In this document: piece after piece, positions 26,222 to 35,163 of the stretch | How the letters are laid out: each line of letters begins with the position of its first letter | Numbering within the stretch: position 1 is the first letter of the stretch | DNA from: Gammaproteobacteria bacterium | GTDB taxonomy: Bacteria > Pseudomonadota > Gammaproteobacteria > Steroidobacterales > Steroidobacteraceae | Reading direction: 5' to 3' | DNA length: 64,000 bases | Assembly: GCA_005878835.1 (NCBI GenBank) | Contig: VBMV01000053.1 | Coordinates: forward strand, 1-64,000 | The notes under the pieces: model-generated | Databases searched by the model: none | Told to the model about the DNA's origin: nothing | What the model saw: only the letters and a program-made list of their open reading frames with translations | Program-made: the position numbers and the translations under genes

Positions 26222-27520
26222 ATGAGTGGTGAACGCGCGGGGCAGACCAGCGAGGAGAACGCGGTGGCTTCGGCGCATACGCCGGGCGTGCGCGCGGCCA
26301 TTGCGCGCGCCAAGCTCGAATGGGAGTGCACGGTCGATGCGCTCCCGGACCTCATCTGCCTGCTGGATGGCAGGGGGCACGTCGTGCGCGTCAACCGCGT
26401 GTGCGAGCGCTGGCATCTGGGCTCGATCGCCGAAGTACTCGGGCGCGAGCTGCACGATGTATTGCACCCCAACTGCAGCGCGGACGCCTGCCAGCTGGAC
26501 GAGTCGCTGCGATCGGGGTGGCTGAGCCTGCAGGCAGGGGGTCCGGCGGAGTTCGAGCTGCGCGACGCCCTCCTGGAGCGGGCGCTGCACGTGAAGCTGC
26601 GGCGCATGACGCCCGGCGCGGCCAGCACCGCCACCGAGCCGCTGGCCGTGGCGGTGCTCGCGGACGTGACGGCGCTGCATCTGGCGCGCGAAGCGCTGAG
26701 CACCATCAATCTGGAGCTCGAATCGCGCGTGCGCCTGCGTACCGATGCGCTGGCGGACGCCAATCGTGACCTGCAGAATGAAATCGTGCGCCGCGAGGCC
26801 GCCGAGCAGGCCTTACGGCGCTCGCGCAACGAGCTCGCCGCGCTGTCGCGACAGCTGATCACCGCGCAGGAGATGGAGCGCAAGCGCATCGCACGCGAGT
26901 TGCACGACTCGGTGGGGCAGCAGCTGAGCGCCATCAAGTATGGCCTGGAACGCGGCGCCGAACTGGTGCAGCAGGCGCGCCCGCATGACTCGCAATCGAT
27001 CCTGCAGCGCGCCATCGCCTCCCTCCAGCAAGCGATGGAGGAGATCCGCGGCATCGCCATGAATCTGCGACCCGCGGTGCTGGACGATCTGGGGGCGGCG
27101 TCGGCGGTTTCCTGGTTCTGCCGCGAGTTCGCGCAGAGCTATCCGAGTCTCACGCTGCGCGAGGCCGTGGCGGTGGTCGATGCGGACATCCCGGAACGCC
27201 TCAGCACCGCCGTGTTCCGCAGCCTGCAGGAGCTGCTCAACAACGTGGCGAAACACGCGCAGGCTCGCCAGGTGGTGGTGTCGCTGGCGCGCTCCGCCGA
27301 CCAGCTGGTGTTGGAAGTCACCGACGATGGCGTGGGACTGGAAGCGTCAGTGTCCAGCGCCTCGATGCGCTCGGGGCGGGGGATGCGCAATCTGCGCGAG
27401 CGCGCCGAGATGACGGGGGGACAGATGCGGCTGCAGCCCGGCGCGGCCGGCGTGGGTACTCAGGCGCGCATCGAATGGCAACTCGGTCCGAGCGAGGCCC
27501 GCAAGACCGACGCCGCGTGA
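26222..27520 (+). CDS. NarX-type sensor histidine kinase with PAS-like Cys-containing domain
   Basis: The 432-residue protein lacks membrane segments. Residues about 33-155 form a PAS-like domain with the motif LHPNCSADACQLDESLRSGW (Cys85, Cys90), which could sense redox or metal. A coiled-coil (160-215) leads to the HisKA_3 block MERKRIARELHDSVGQQLSA with His228, then a HATPase domain (LQELLNNVAKHAQA; TDDGVGL; GRGMRNLRERAEMTGG). Cytoplasmic kinases of this type phosphorylate NarL-family regulators. Two such regulators flank it, on the opposite strand. Which one is its partner, or whether both are, cannot be told from the sequence. Confidence 0.87.
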   Translation: MSGERAGQTSEENAVASAHTPGVRAAIARAKLEWECTVDALPDLICLLDGRGHVVRVNRVCERWHLGSIAEVLGRELHDVLHPNCSADACQLDESLRSGWLSLQAGGPAEFELRDALLERALHVKLRRMTPGAASTATEPLAVAVLADVTALHLAREALSTINLELESRVRLRTDALADANRDLQNEIVRREAAEQALRRSRNELAALSRQLITAQEMERKRIARELHDSVGQQLSAIKYGLERGAELVQQARPHDSQSILQRAIASLQQAMEEIRGIAMNLRPAVLDDLGAASAVSWFCREFAQSYPSLTLREAVAVVDADIPERLSTAVFRSLQELLNNVAKHAQARQVVVSLARSADQLVLEVTDDGVGLEASVSSASMRSGRGMRNLRERAEMTGGQMRLQPGAAGVGTQARIEWQLGPSEARKTDAA

Positions 27521-27550
27521 CTCAAAGGTCGGCGCCGGCGCGGCCGCAGA

Positions 27551-28240
27551 TCAAAGAGCGCGACCCTCGAAGCTCTGCTCGGTGTCCCGGGTCGGCAACA
27601 GGCCGTTACGCACCGCGAACAGCGTGACGGCCGCGGTGTTGTGCAGTTCGAGTTTGCGCATCAGATTCGCGCGGTGCTTTTCCACCGTCTTGACGCTCAA
27701 GCGCAGCGCCACCGCGACGCGCTTGTTGGACTCCCCGAGCGCGATGCGCGTGAGCACCTCGCGTTCGCGTTCCGTGATCCTGGGGCAGGGGTCGCTGGCC
27801 GGATCGTTGCGGCGCAGATAACCGGACACCAGCCGTGCGGACACCGGCTCGGAAAAGTACTTCTGGCCGGTGATCACCGAGCGGATCGCCTGCAGCAGCT
27901 CTGCGCGGCTGGCATCCTTCAGCACGTAGCCATCGGCCCCGGCCCCCAGCGCGGCCGCGATGTACTCGTCCGTGCAGTAGGCGGTGAGCACCAGTACCCG
28001 CAGGTCCGGGCACACGGCGCGCAGCTCATCAATGGTTCGCAGCCCCGAGCCGCCCGGCATGGCGAGATCGGTGATCACCAGCGTCGGGTTCGAGCCCTGC
28101 ACCACCCGCACGCCCTCGGCTCCGGTGCTGGCTTCGCCGACCACCTTCAGGTCCGGTTCCAGCTCGATCAGGGCGCGCAGCCCCTCGCGCAGGATCGCGT
28201 GATCCTCGACCAGAACGATGCGTGCTGATGTGTGCGTCAT
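27551..28240 (-). CDS. NarL/FixJ-family response regulator
   Basis: ATG 28240 follows GGCGGGG; the in-frame extension to 28279 has no ribosome binding site. The 229-residue protein has a full receiver (VEDHAILREG; phospho-acceptor Asp in VITDLAMPG; LTAY; YVLKDA) and a LuxR-type DNA-binding domain (ITEREREVLTRIALGESNKR...NLMRKLEL). It converges on the kinase gene. It is divergent to the lytic transglycosylase that opens the secretion locus (206-bp gap), so it is a good candidate for controlling that locus. Confidence 0.87.
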   Translation of the reverse strand: MTHTSARIVLVEDHAILREGLRALIELEPDLKVVGEASTGAEGVRVVQGSNPTLVITDLAMPGGSGLRTIDELRAVCPDLRVLVLTAYCTDEYIAAALGAGADGYVLKDASRAELLQAIRSVITGQKYFSEPVSARLVSGYLRRNDPASDPCPRITEREREVLTRIALGESNKRVAVALRLSVKTVEKHRANLMRKLELHNTAAVTLFAVRNGLLPTRDTEQSFEGRAL

Positions 28241-28446
28241 GTACCCCGCCGGTAGATGCGTTGCGGTATTGCTCCCCATAATTCTTGTAGACCTTAGTCA
28301 GGGAGAATTCGTTATTTCCTGCGGGGAAGCATGCCCGGAAAGTCAACGGTGGTCTACCATGCGCACGGGTGCATGGTTCACACTTACGACAAGATACACG
28401 GTTACCCCACCTGTTATGTCCTTCGGGCGGAGAGTAAAAGGAGCCA

Positions 28447-29055
28447 ATGCACGCGCGGTGGGCCGTTCGGTTGGCTATGACAGTGCTCGCGGCGGCGGCG
28501 GGCGGGGTCGCGCACGCGGACATTTACAGCTTCGTGGACGGCTCCGGGGTCACGCACTTCAGCAACGTGCCGGTCGACAATCGCTATCGCCTGCTGCTCG
28601 CCACGCCGGTTGAGGAGGGCGCCGAGCACGCCGGCAAATGGCTGGCGAAGTCCACGCTCTACGATCCGCTGATCGACCGGGCCGCGCGCTCCGCCGCGGT
28701 GCGCCCGGAGTTGGTGCGGGCGGTGATCGTGGTGGAGTCGGCCTTCAACCCGCGCGCGGTGTCGAAGCGGGGCGCGGTGGGGCTGATGCAACTCAGGCCC
28801 GCTACCGCACGGCGCTACGGGGTGTCCGATGCCTTCGATCCAGAACAGAACATCACCGCGGGCGCGCACTACCTGCGCGACCTGATGGCGCGATTCGGCA
28901 ATGATATGGAACTGGCGCTGGCGGCGTACAACGCGGGTGAGGAGGCGGTCGAACGCTACGGCCGCAGCATTCCGCCCTTCTCCGAAACCCGTCATTATGT
29001 ACCCGCTGTCATGCGCGTTTACCATAAGCTCCTTTCCCAACAGCGCAGCGGCTGA
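28447..29055 (+). CDS. Periplasmic lytic transglycosylase (SLT domain)
   Basis: The 202-residue protein has a signal peptide (about 1-24, ending AHA) and a short DUF4124-like stretch (IYSFVDGSGVTHFSNVP). The SLT lysozyme-like domain follows: VVESAFNPRAVSKRGAVGLM with the catalytic Glu, and AAYNAGEEAVERYG. It cleaves peptidoglycan between MurNAc and GlcNAc. A strong site (AAAGGAG) precedes ATG 28447. It is the first plus-strand gene before the secretion cluster and probably opens the cell wall for assembly of the secretin and pseudopilus. Confidence 0.88.
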   Translation: MHARWAVRLAMTVLAAAAGGVAHADIYSFVDGSGVTHFSNVPVDNRYRLLLATPVEEGAEHAGKWLAKSTLYDPLIDRAARSAAVRPELVRAVIVVESAFNPRAVSKRGAVGLMQLRPATARRYGVSDAFDPEQNITAGAHYLRDLMARFGNDMELALAAYNAGEEAVERYGRSIPPFSETRHYVPAVMRVYHKLLSQQRSG

Positions 29056-29193
29056 TCTACCGTAATCACCTACCCTCGGCTTACGTGCTTCCCCTCCGTT
29101 AGCTAGAGCGCGTGCCCACTCGCTAGCGCGGTCGTTTTTGACCACCATGGGGCAAACAAGACCACACAGCTAAAGCGCCTTCGGGCGCACACG
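29056..29193 (+). promoter_or_regulatory. Leader of the secretion operon
   Basis: The 138-base gap before gspG holds CCTACCC (29069-29075) and a stable stem-loop GCGCC-TTCG-GGCGC at 29175-29188, just before the coding start. The hairpin with a UUCG-type loop could mark a transcript end or protect the operon mRNA. CCTACCC resembles half-sites in front of both oxidase gene sets. Confidence 0.45.
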
Positions 29194-29649
29194 GTGGCCC
29201 CCGCGATGTACAAGATGTACGACCCTGCCCGTTTTGGGAAACCTCACGTCCGCGGCTTTACCCTGCTGGAGCTGTTGGTGGTGATGGTCATCATCGGCCT
29301 GCTGGCCGGTTTCGTGGCTCCCCGCTACTTCGCCCAGGTGGGAAAGTCACGCGTCAAGGCGGCGCGCGCCCAGATCGATGCGCTCGACAAGGCGCTCGAG
29401 CAGTATCGGCTCGACGTCGGGCGCCTGCCGAGCACCGAAGAGGGACTGGCGGCGCTGCAGGTCGCCCCGCAGGGTGTGACCAACTGGGAGGGTCCGTACC
29501 TGAAGAAGGACGTGCCGCTGGACCCCTGGGGTCACCCGTACGTGTACGCGCAGCCGGGCACGCACCAGAACGATTTCGATCTACTCTCCTATGGCCGCGA
29601 CGGACAGTCCGGCGGTAGCGCAGAGGACGCCGATCTCACGAACTACTGA
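29194..29649 (+). CDS. gspG: Type II secretion major pseudopilin GspG
   Basis: The protein carries a prepilin cleavage site RGFTLLELLVVMVIIGLLAG with Glu at +5. The family C-terminal half is present: KALEQYRLDVGRLPSTEEGL, LKKDVPLDPWGHPYVY and DLLSYGRDGQSGG. It forms the pseudopilus that pushes substrates through the secretin. The start is uncertain among GTG 29194 and ATG 29206 or 29215; the ATGs give a leader of usual length. It heads a tightly packed operon with gspF nine bases downstream. Confidence 0.92.
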   Translation: MAPAMYKMYDPARFGKPHVRGFTLLELLVVMVIIGLLAGFVAPRYFAQVGKSRVKAARAQIDALDKALEQYRLDVGRLPSTEEGLAALQVAPQGVTNWEGPYLKKDVPLDPWGHPYVYAQPGTHQNDFDLLSYGRDGQSGGSAEDADLTNY

Positions 29650-29658
29650 GTCAGCACC

Positions 29659-30843
29659 ATGGAGTTTCGCATCAAGGCACTGGACGCCAGCTCGAGCGTG
29701 ATCTCTTGCGTCGTGGACGCGGTGGACGAGGCGGAGGCGCGCCGCCAGCTTGCCCTCAAGGATCTCAAGGTCATCTCGCTGGAGCCGATGCGGCGGCTGC
29801 GGCGGCTGTTCCAGGCGCCGCAGCTGCAACTGGCAGTGTTCAGCCAGCAGCTGGTGTCGCTGCTGGACGCCGGCCTGTCGCTGGTTGAGGCGCTGGAGGC
29901 TCTGGCGCAGAAGGAACCCAACAACAGCACCAAACACACGCTGGATCGCATCCTCGCGCGCTTGTACGAGGGCCAGACACTCGGCGCGGCGGTGGCCGAG
30001 CATCCGGCCACCTTTCCGGACCTGTACGTCGCCTCGGTGCGCGCCAGCGAGAGGACCGGCGCCTTGCGCGAGGCGCTGACGCGCTACATCGCCTACCAGG
30101 AGCAGGCGGACGCGCTGCGCAAGACGCTCGTCAATGCCTGCATTTACCCCGCCGTGCTGCTGGGGGCGGGCCTGCTGGTGACCCTGTTCCTCATGGGCTA
30201 CGTCGTGCCGCGCTTCAGCTCGATCTACGAGGATGTCGGCAGCGACCTGCCGTTTGCCTCGCAGCTGCTGCTGCGCTGGGGGCAGCTGATCGATGCGCAT
30301 GCGGGACTCGTCATCGTCGGCGCCATCGCGGGCCTCGCCGGGGCGATTTACGGCATCGGACGGCCTGCAGTGCGTAAAGCCGCCGGCGCCTGGCTGGCCC
30401 GCATTCCCGCGATCGGCCGCCAGCTGCACGTCTATCAGCTGGCGCGGCTGTATCGCACGGTCGGCATGCTGGTGCGCGGCGGCATGCCCGTGGTCCAGGC
30501 GCTGCGCATGTCGGGCGGCGTGGTGTTCGCCGCTTCGCGTGTCGCCTATGCCGCCGCCACCCGCGCGGTGACCGAGGGGCAATCGCTCGCCGAGGCGATG
30601 GAACGCAACGGCCTCACCACTGCGGTGGCGGCCCGCATGCTGCGGGTCGGTGAGCGCAGCGGCAACATGGGCGAGATGATGGAGCGCATCGCGGATTTCT
30701 TCGATGAAGAGCTGGCTCGCTGGGTGGCGGTGATGACGCGCCTGATTGAACCAGTGCTCATGATTGTGATCGGATTGATCATCGGAGTGATTGTCGTGCT
30801 CATGTACTTTCCGATCTTCCAGCTCGCCGGGAGCATCAAATGA
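29659..30843 (+). CDS. gspF: Type II secretion inner-membrane protein GspF
   Basis: This 394-residue protein has two T2SSF repeats (QLVSLLDAGLSLVEALEALA at about 55-75 and TVGMLVRGGMPVVQALRMSG at about 265-285). It has three hydrophobic segments, the last at the C-terminus (LIEPVLMIVIGLIIGVIVVL). The N-terminal MEFRIKALDASSSVISCVVD matches the GspF/PilC start. It is the platform protein coupling the ATPase to pseudopilus assembly. The stop overlaps the gspE start (ATGA). Confidence 0.9.
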   Translation: MEFRIKALDASSSVISCVVDAVDEAEARRQLALKDLKVISLEPMRRLRRLFQAPQLQLAVFSQQLVSLLDAGLSLVEALEALAQKEPNNSTKHTLDRILARLYEGQTLGAAVAEHPATFPDLYVASVRASERTGALREALTRYIAYQEQADALRKTLVNACIYPAVLLGAGLLVTLFLMGYVVPRFSSIYEDVGSDLPFASQLLLRWGQLIDAHAGLVIVGAIAGLAGAIYGIGRPAVRKAAGAWLARIPAIGRQLHVYQLARLYRTVGMLVRGGMPVVQALRMSGGVVFAASRVAYAAATRAVTEGQSLAEAMERNGLTTAVAARMLRVGERSGNMGEMMERIADFFDEELARWVAVMTRLIEPVLMIVIGLIIGVIVVLMYFPIFQLAGSIK

Positions 30844-32612
30844 ACGCCGCGGTGGATGAGCTGCTCGATAAGCCGGCGGTGGCGACTGCCGCCCCCGCAG
30901 GCGCTGCGGGCACCGCCAGGAGCGCGCCGGCCGCGGTTCCCGCCGCGCCCGCTGTGCTGATCGATGAGCCCTCGATCGCGCGCGCCATGCAGGAGGCGCA
31001 GCAGGCGAAGCGCCCGGTCCTCGAGGTGCTGGCGGAGAGCTGCGGACTGGCCGGCGATCGCTATGCGCGGGCACTCGCCGGCGCGTTCGATTACCGCTTC
31101 GTCTCGAGCGGGGAGCTGGCGCAGCTCGAGCCGGATTTCTCCGTGCTGGCCCCGTCGGATGCCACCCGCCGCCACTGCGTGGTGGTACACGAGGGTGAGC
31201 GGCTGCTGGCGGTGTTTGCCGATCCGTTCGATCAGGCGTTGCGCGGCTGGCTGGAGCTGCGTGTCAGCGCGCCCCTCGAATGGGCGCTGGCGGCCCGTGA
31301 GGAACTCGCCAACCTGATCGCGCGCCGCGCCGAGGCCCTGCGGGCCATCGATACGGTGCTGCCGGAGACCGACGAGGGAGCCAAGGGCGAGGAGGGGGTC
31401 GACAACCTCTCCTACGTCAGAATCAGCGAGGACACGAGTCCCGTGGTGCGCCTGGTGCACTCGACCGTGTACGACGCGTTGCGCGCCGGCGCCAGCGACA
31501 TTCACCTCGAGTCGATCGCGAGCGGGCTGGTGGTGCGCTATCGCCTGGATGGAGTGCTCGCGAGCATTGCGACCGTACGGGGCGTGGAGATCGCCGAGCA
31601 GATCATCTCGCGCATCAAAGTGATGTCGGAGCTGGACATCGCCGAGCGCCGTGTTCCCCAGGACGGCCGCTTCAAGATCGCCATCAACGGCCGACCGATC
31701 GACTTTCGCGTGTCCATCATTCCGAGCATCTTCGGCGAAGACGCGGTGCTGCGCATCCTCGACAAGCAGGCGCTCACCAAGATGAGCGGCCTGCGCCTGG
31801 ATGTGCTGGGTTTCGAGTGGAGCATCGTCGAGCAGTTGCGCCGACTCGCGGCGCTGCCGTACGGCATGCTGCTGGTCACCGGCCCCACCGGCAGTGGCAA
31901 GACTACCACCTTGTATGCCGCTATCTCCGAGACGCAGACCGGGCGCGACAAGATCATCACCATCGAGGATCCGGTCGAGTACCAGTTGCCGGGAGTGCTG
32001 CAGATCCCGGTGAACGAGAAGAAGGGCCTCACCTTCGCCCGCGGGCTGCGCTCGATCCTCAGGCACGATCCCGACAAGATCATGGTGGGCGAGATCCGCG
32101 ACCCGGAGACGGCGCAAATCGCCATCCAGTCAGCGCTCACCGGGCACCTGGTCTTCACCACGGTCCATGCCAACAACGTCTTCGACGTCGTCAGCCGCTT
32201 CGTGCACATGGGGGTGGATAGCCATGGGTTCGTGTCGGCGCTGTCGGCGGTGATGGCGCAGCGGCTGGTGCGCATCGTGTGCGAGCAATGCTCCGAGGCC
32301 TACATGCCCTCGCGCGAGCTGCTCGAGGAATCGCATGTCCCGATCGTGACCAGCGCCTCGTACAAGTTCCGCAAGGGGCGCGGATGCGGGCACTGTCGCG
32401 GCACCGGCTATCACGGCCGCAAGGCCGTCGGGGAGTTGATGGTGCTGAACGACGAGATACGCGAGGCGATCGTCAGCCGCGTGCCGGTGCGGCAGCTGAA
32501 GGAGCTGGCGCACCAGGCCGGGGTGCGCCTCATCCGCACCGCGGCGCTCGATCTGGTGCGCCGTGGTCAGACCACCGTCGAGGAGGTGAACCGTGTCACC
32601 ATTATGGCGTGA
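30840..32612 (+). CDS. gspE: Type II secretion ATPase GspE
   Basis: The 590-residue ATPase has an Ala/Pro-rich start, an N1E-like domain (about 40-160) and the secretion ATPase core. Walker A is GPTGSGKTTTLY (348-359), Walker B is KIMVGEIRDPETAQ and the His box is GHLVFTTVHANN. A zinc site with four Cys (CEQC...GCGHC, about residues 481-521) is intact. It powers pseudopilus extension. Its 3' end overlaps the PilM-like gene by 20 bases. Confidence 0.92.
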   Translation: MNAAVDELLDKPAVATAAPAGAAGTARSAPAAVPAAPAVLIDEPSIARAMQEAQQAKRPVLEVLAESCGLAGDRYARALAGAFDYRFVSSGELAQLEPDFSVLAPSDATRRHCVVVHEGERLLAVFADPFDQALRGWLELRVSAPLEWALAAREELANLIARRAEALRAIDTVLPETDEGAKGEEGVDNLSYVRISEDTSPVVRLVHSTVYDALRAGASDIHLESIASGLVVRYRLDGVLASIATVRGVEIAEQIISRIKVMSELDIAERRVPQDGRFKIAINGRPIDFRVSIIPSIFGEDAVLRILDKQALTKMSGLRLDVLGFEWSIVEQLRRLAALPYGMLLVTGPTGSGKTTTLYAAISETQTGRDKIITIEDPVEYQLPGVLQIPVNEKKGLTFARGLRSILRHDPDKIMVGEIRDPETAQIAIQSALTGHLVFTTVHANNVFDVVSRFVHMGVDSHGFVSALSAVMAQRLVRIVCEQCSEAYMPSRELLEESHVPIVTSASYKFRKGRGCGHCRGTGYHGRKAVGELMVLNDEIREAIVSRVPVRQLKELAHQAGVRLIRTAALDLVRRGQTTVEEVNRVTIMA

Positions 32613-33423
32613 CGAGGTCGGAGCCTACCTCTCGCCGCAGCGCCTGTGCCTGGTGCGCATGAAGCGCGGCGTGAAGCCGACCCCCATCGCCGAGCACGAG
32701 CAGCGCTTCGAGGGCTCCAGGACCGATTCCTGGGCGGCGGCGCTCGAGGCATTCGCGAGTCTGCTCGGCCAGAGCCCGTGGACTGGCGCGAGCACGCGGG
32801 TCGTGATCGCCGACCACTGGGCGCGTTACGCCATCGTCCCCTGGGTCGCCGCGCTCAACTCCGCGGAGGAGCGCCTCGCGCACGGCCGGCAGCTCCTGAC
32901 CAGCCTCTACGGGGAGGCCGTGGCGGCCTGGGACGTACGCATCTCGGAGGCCCCGCCGCAGGCGACGCGGGTGGCGTGCGCGGTTCCCGGGGAGCTGCTG
33001 GCCGGCGTGCGCGCCGCCTGCGCCGCGCACGGCAGCGCGCTGCTTTCGCTGCAACCGCAGCTGGTGGCCGCCTACGAAGCCTGGCGGCCTTGTCTGCCGC
33101 AGAGCAACGCCTGGTTCGTGAGCGTCGAGCAGGGCTCGCTCGCTGCAGCCCGTCTCGGGCGCTACGGCTGGGAGCGTGTTCACGGCGTGCGCATCGGCTC
33201 GGACTGGATGCGCGAGCTCAAGCGCCTGCAGACCTTCGGCCGGCTCGCCAGCAACAGCCCCCAGGAGGGCCAGGTGTACGTCGACGCTCCCCACGCCTGG
33301 CGCCAGGTCGCAGCGACCACGGCGAACGCCGGCCAAGGGAGCGGCCTGCAATGGCTCGAGGAGCCGAACGGGCCGATGACGACTCTGCAGCGTCTGGGCA
33401 GGACCCGGCGGTTGGCCGCATGA
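32593..33423 (+). CDS. PilM/GspL-like assembly protein (divergent)
   Basis: The GTG at 32593 overlaps gspE. The 276-residue protein has no obvious membrane helix. Its place between the ATPase and PilN/PilO-like genes, its length and its alternating strand/helix pattern suggest the PilM or GspL cytoplasmic actin-like role. ATP-binding motifs of PilM are not recognisable, so the match is mainly by gene order. Visible blocks include LSPQRLCLVRMKRGVKPTPI near the start and WFVSVEQGSLAAARLGRYGW in the middle. Its stop overlaps the next start (ATGA). Confidence 0.55.
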   Translation: MSPLWRDEVGAYLSPQRLCLVRMKRGVKPTPIAEHEQRFEGSRTDSWAAALEAFASLLGQSPWTGASTRVVIADHWARYAIVPWVAALNSAEERLAHGRQLLTSLYGEAVAAWDVRISEAPPQATRVACAVPGELLAGVRAACAAHGSALLSLQPQLVAAYEAWRPCLPQSNAWFVSVEQGSLAAARLGRYGWERVHGVRIGSDWMRELKRLQTFGRLASNSPQEGQVYVDAPHAWRQVAATTANAGQGSGLQWLEEPNGPMTTLQRLGRTRRLAA

Positions 33424-33950
33424 GCGCACCCCTGGTCAATATCGATTTCGTCGCGCGGCGCTCACGCCTGACCCTCGCGGGCGCGCTGTTGCTGCTGCTG
33501 GGCGCGAGCGCGGCGGTGGGCACCTATGTCGAATACCGGCTCATGCAGGCGCGCCGCGCCGGCCTGGAACTGAAACTGGAGGCGGCCACGCGCCGCAATC
33601 ATCACGAGCCGGGGCTCGACGCGCGCACTGCCGGATTCGCCGAGGCCGCAGGGCGCATGGCCGAGCAGCTCGGGGCGCCCTGGACGGAGCTGCTGGCGGA
33701 GCTCGAGGCCGCGAGCCGTGATTCCTCGGGGCAGATTGCCGTCCTTTCGATCGAACCGGATCCCGTCAAGCACAACGTGCACATCACCGGCGAATCGAAA
33801 GACTTGCCCCTGGCACTCGCCTACGTGCAGCGCCTGCAGGCGAGCAGCCTGCTGCGCTACCCGATGCTCGACAGTCATGAGGTGAAAACCGACGACGCGC
33901 AACGGCCGGTGCGTTTCGCGATGAGCGCCGAATGGAGGGAAGCGCCGTGA
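33420..33950 (+). CDS. PilN-like inner-membrane assembly protein
   Basis: The 176-residue protein starts MSAPLVNIDFVARRSR, typical of PilN. It has one membrane helix (about 17-37), then a coiled periplasmic part ending in a ferredoxin-like fold (SIEPDPVKHNVHITGESKDL, then LPLALAYVQRL). PilN and PilO form the inner-membrane alignment complex in type IV pili and in pilus-like T2SS variants. Four-base overlaps with both neighbours show tight coupling. Confidence 0.72.
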   Translation: MSAPLVNIDFVARRSRLTLAGALLLLLGASAAVGTYVEYRLMQARRAGLELKLEAATRRNHHEPGLDARTAGFAEAAGRMAEQLGAPWTELLAELEAASRDSSGQIAVLSIEPDPVKHNVHITGESKDLPLALAYVQRLQASSLLRYPMLDSHEVKTDDAQRPVRFAMSAEWREAP

Positions 33951-34630
33951 GCCTCGAGGAGCGCCAGCCCGAGGCACCAGCCTCTGCCACGGCGGGAGCC
34001 GTGGTGGAGGCGCCGGCCGCGCCGGTGCTGGCCGGCGCGAGCGCGCCGCGCAGCCCCGTGGCGGCTCTCCCGCAGCGCATTTCGCCCCTGGCCCGGGTGC
34101 AGGCGGCGGCGACGCAGCTCGGGCCGCAGCTGCAGTACCAGATCATGCGCCTCGGTCCCGCCGGCCAGGTGGGGCTCGTCGGGCTGGTCGCGGCGCTGGT
34201 GTTCGCCGCCAGCACGCTGCTGCCGGCACGTCTCGCGCTCGATGCCCTCAGTGCGAGCATCGTGCGGGCGCAGCACCCATCGGCCGTGTTGAGCGCCGAC
34301 CAGGCCGCGCCACGGCTGGTCGAATCGCTCCCGAACCGCAACCAGATACCGGCGGTGATCGGGCTGATCTATGCCCAGGCGAAGGAGGCCGGCGTGCCGC
34401 TTGACACCGGACACTACGTCTTCAGTCCCCCGAAGGCGAGCGCGCTCGCCCGCTATGACCTGGACTTTCCGGTCAAGGCGAGTTATCCGGACATCCGCAA
34501 GTTCATCAATCACACCCTGACCGCGGTGCCGGCGGCCGCGCTCGCCAAACTGCACGTCGAGCGCAAGACCGTGGGCGACCCGATCGTGAACGCCGATATC
34601 GGTTTTGTGGTTTTCGTACGCAGCGAGTAA
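33947..34630 (+). CDS. PilO-like inner-membrane assembly protein
   Basis: The GTG at 33947 follows GGAGG and overlaps the preceding stop; ATG 33932 is an in-frame alternative. The protein has a long Ala/Pro-rich cytoplasmic segment (1-65), one membrane helix (about 78-98) and a periplasmic domain (QIPAVIGLIYAQAKEAGVPL; DLDFPVKASYPDIRKFINH; FVVFVRSE) like PilO. It probably pairs with the PilN-like protein. The extended N-terminal tail is unusual. Confidence 0.7.
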   Translation: MSLEERQPEAPASATAGAVVEAPAAPVLAGASAPRSPVAALPQRISPLARVQAAATQLGPQLQYQIMRLGPAGQVGLVGLVAALVFAASTLLPARLALDALSASIVRAQHPSAVLSADQAAPRLVESLPNRNQIPAVIGLIYAQAKEAGVPLDTGHYVFSPPKASALARYDLDFPVKASYPDIRKFINHTLTAVPAAALAKLHVERKTVGDPIVNADIGFVVFVRSE

Positions 34631-34635
34631 CGACC

Positions 34636-35163
34636 TTGAACCTGAGCAAGCGCGGCAAATGGCTGACCGGCATCGCGGCGTTGATCGCCGCGTACGTGGC
34701 ATTCGGCCCGAAGGACTCCGACTCCGTGGAGCCCGCCAAGGCCGCTGCCCGGCCCGCAGCGCACACCACGCACGCCGTGACGAGCACGGTATCCGTGCCG
34801 GTGGCGCGCTCGCTGCTGGCGCTCGCGCACCGCGTGGTGGACCCGACGGCGGCCGGTGCGCTGTTCGCGACGCACTCCTGGTTCGTGGCGCCGCCGCCGC
34901 CGCCGCCGGCGCCTGAGGTGAAGCCCGAGCCGCCGCCGAAGCCGGTGGCGCCGCCCTTGCCCTTCACTTACATGGGCAGCTATGCCCCCAACGGCGCCAA
35001 GCCGGTGTTTTTCCTGACTCAGGGTGATCGCGTCTACGACGTGCACATCGGTGACACGCTTGACAATACCTATACTGTGGACGCGTTCACCAACGGCGCT
35101 CTGGTCTTCACGTATAAGCCTCTCAACCAACAACAACAACTCATGACAGGAGGCGCTCCGTGA
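34636..35163 (+). CDS. PilP/GspC-like protein with proline-rich linker
   Basis: The TTG at 34636 gives a 175-residue protein. It has an N-terminal helix (GKWLTGIAALIAAYVAF), a flexible linker, a Pro-rich stretch (PPPPPPPAPEVKPEPPPKP) and a small C-terminal beta domain (FTYMGSYAPNGAKPVFFLTQ; DVHIGDTLDNTYTVDAF). This fits PilP or the HR domain of GspC, which connect the inner-membrane complex to the secretin. It overlaps the secretin gene by four bases. Confidence 0.65.
   Translation: MNLSKRGKWLTGIAALIAAYVAFGPKDSDSVEPAKAAARPAAHTTHAVTSTVSVPVARSLLALAHRVVDPTAAGALFATHSWFVAPPPPPPAPEVKPEPPPKPVAPPLPFTYMGSYAPNGAKPVFFLTQGDRVYDVHIGDTLDNTYTVDAFTNGALVFTYKPLNQQQQLMTGGAP

Noticed and set aside
28320-28446. 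Possible c-di-GMP (GEMM) riboswitch before the lytic transglycosylase
   Set aside because: The conserved core elements of the riboswitch were not found on inspection.
32646-33950. 434-residue frame as one protein
   Set aside because: Its first 258 residues overlap the PilM-like gene in another frame and are Arg/Gly-rich noise; only the part from ATG 33420 is the PilN-like protein.
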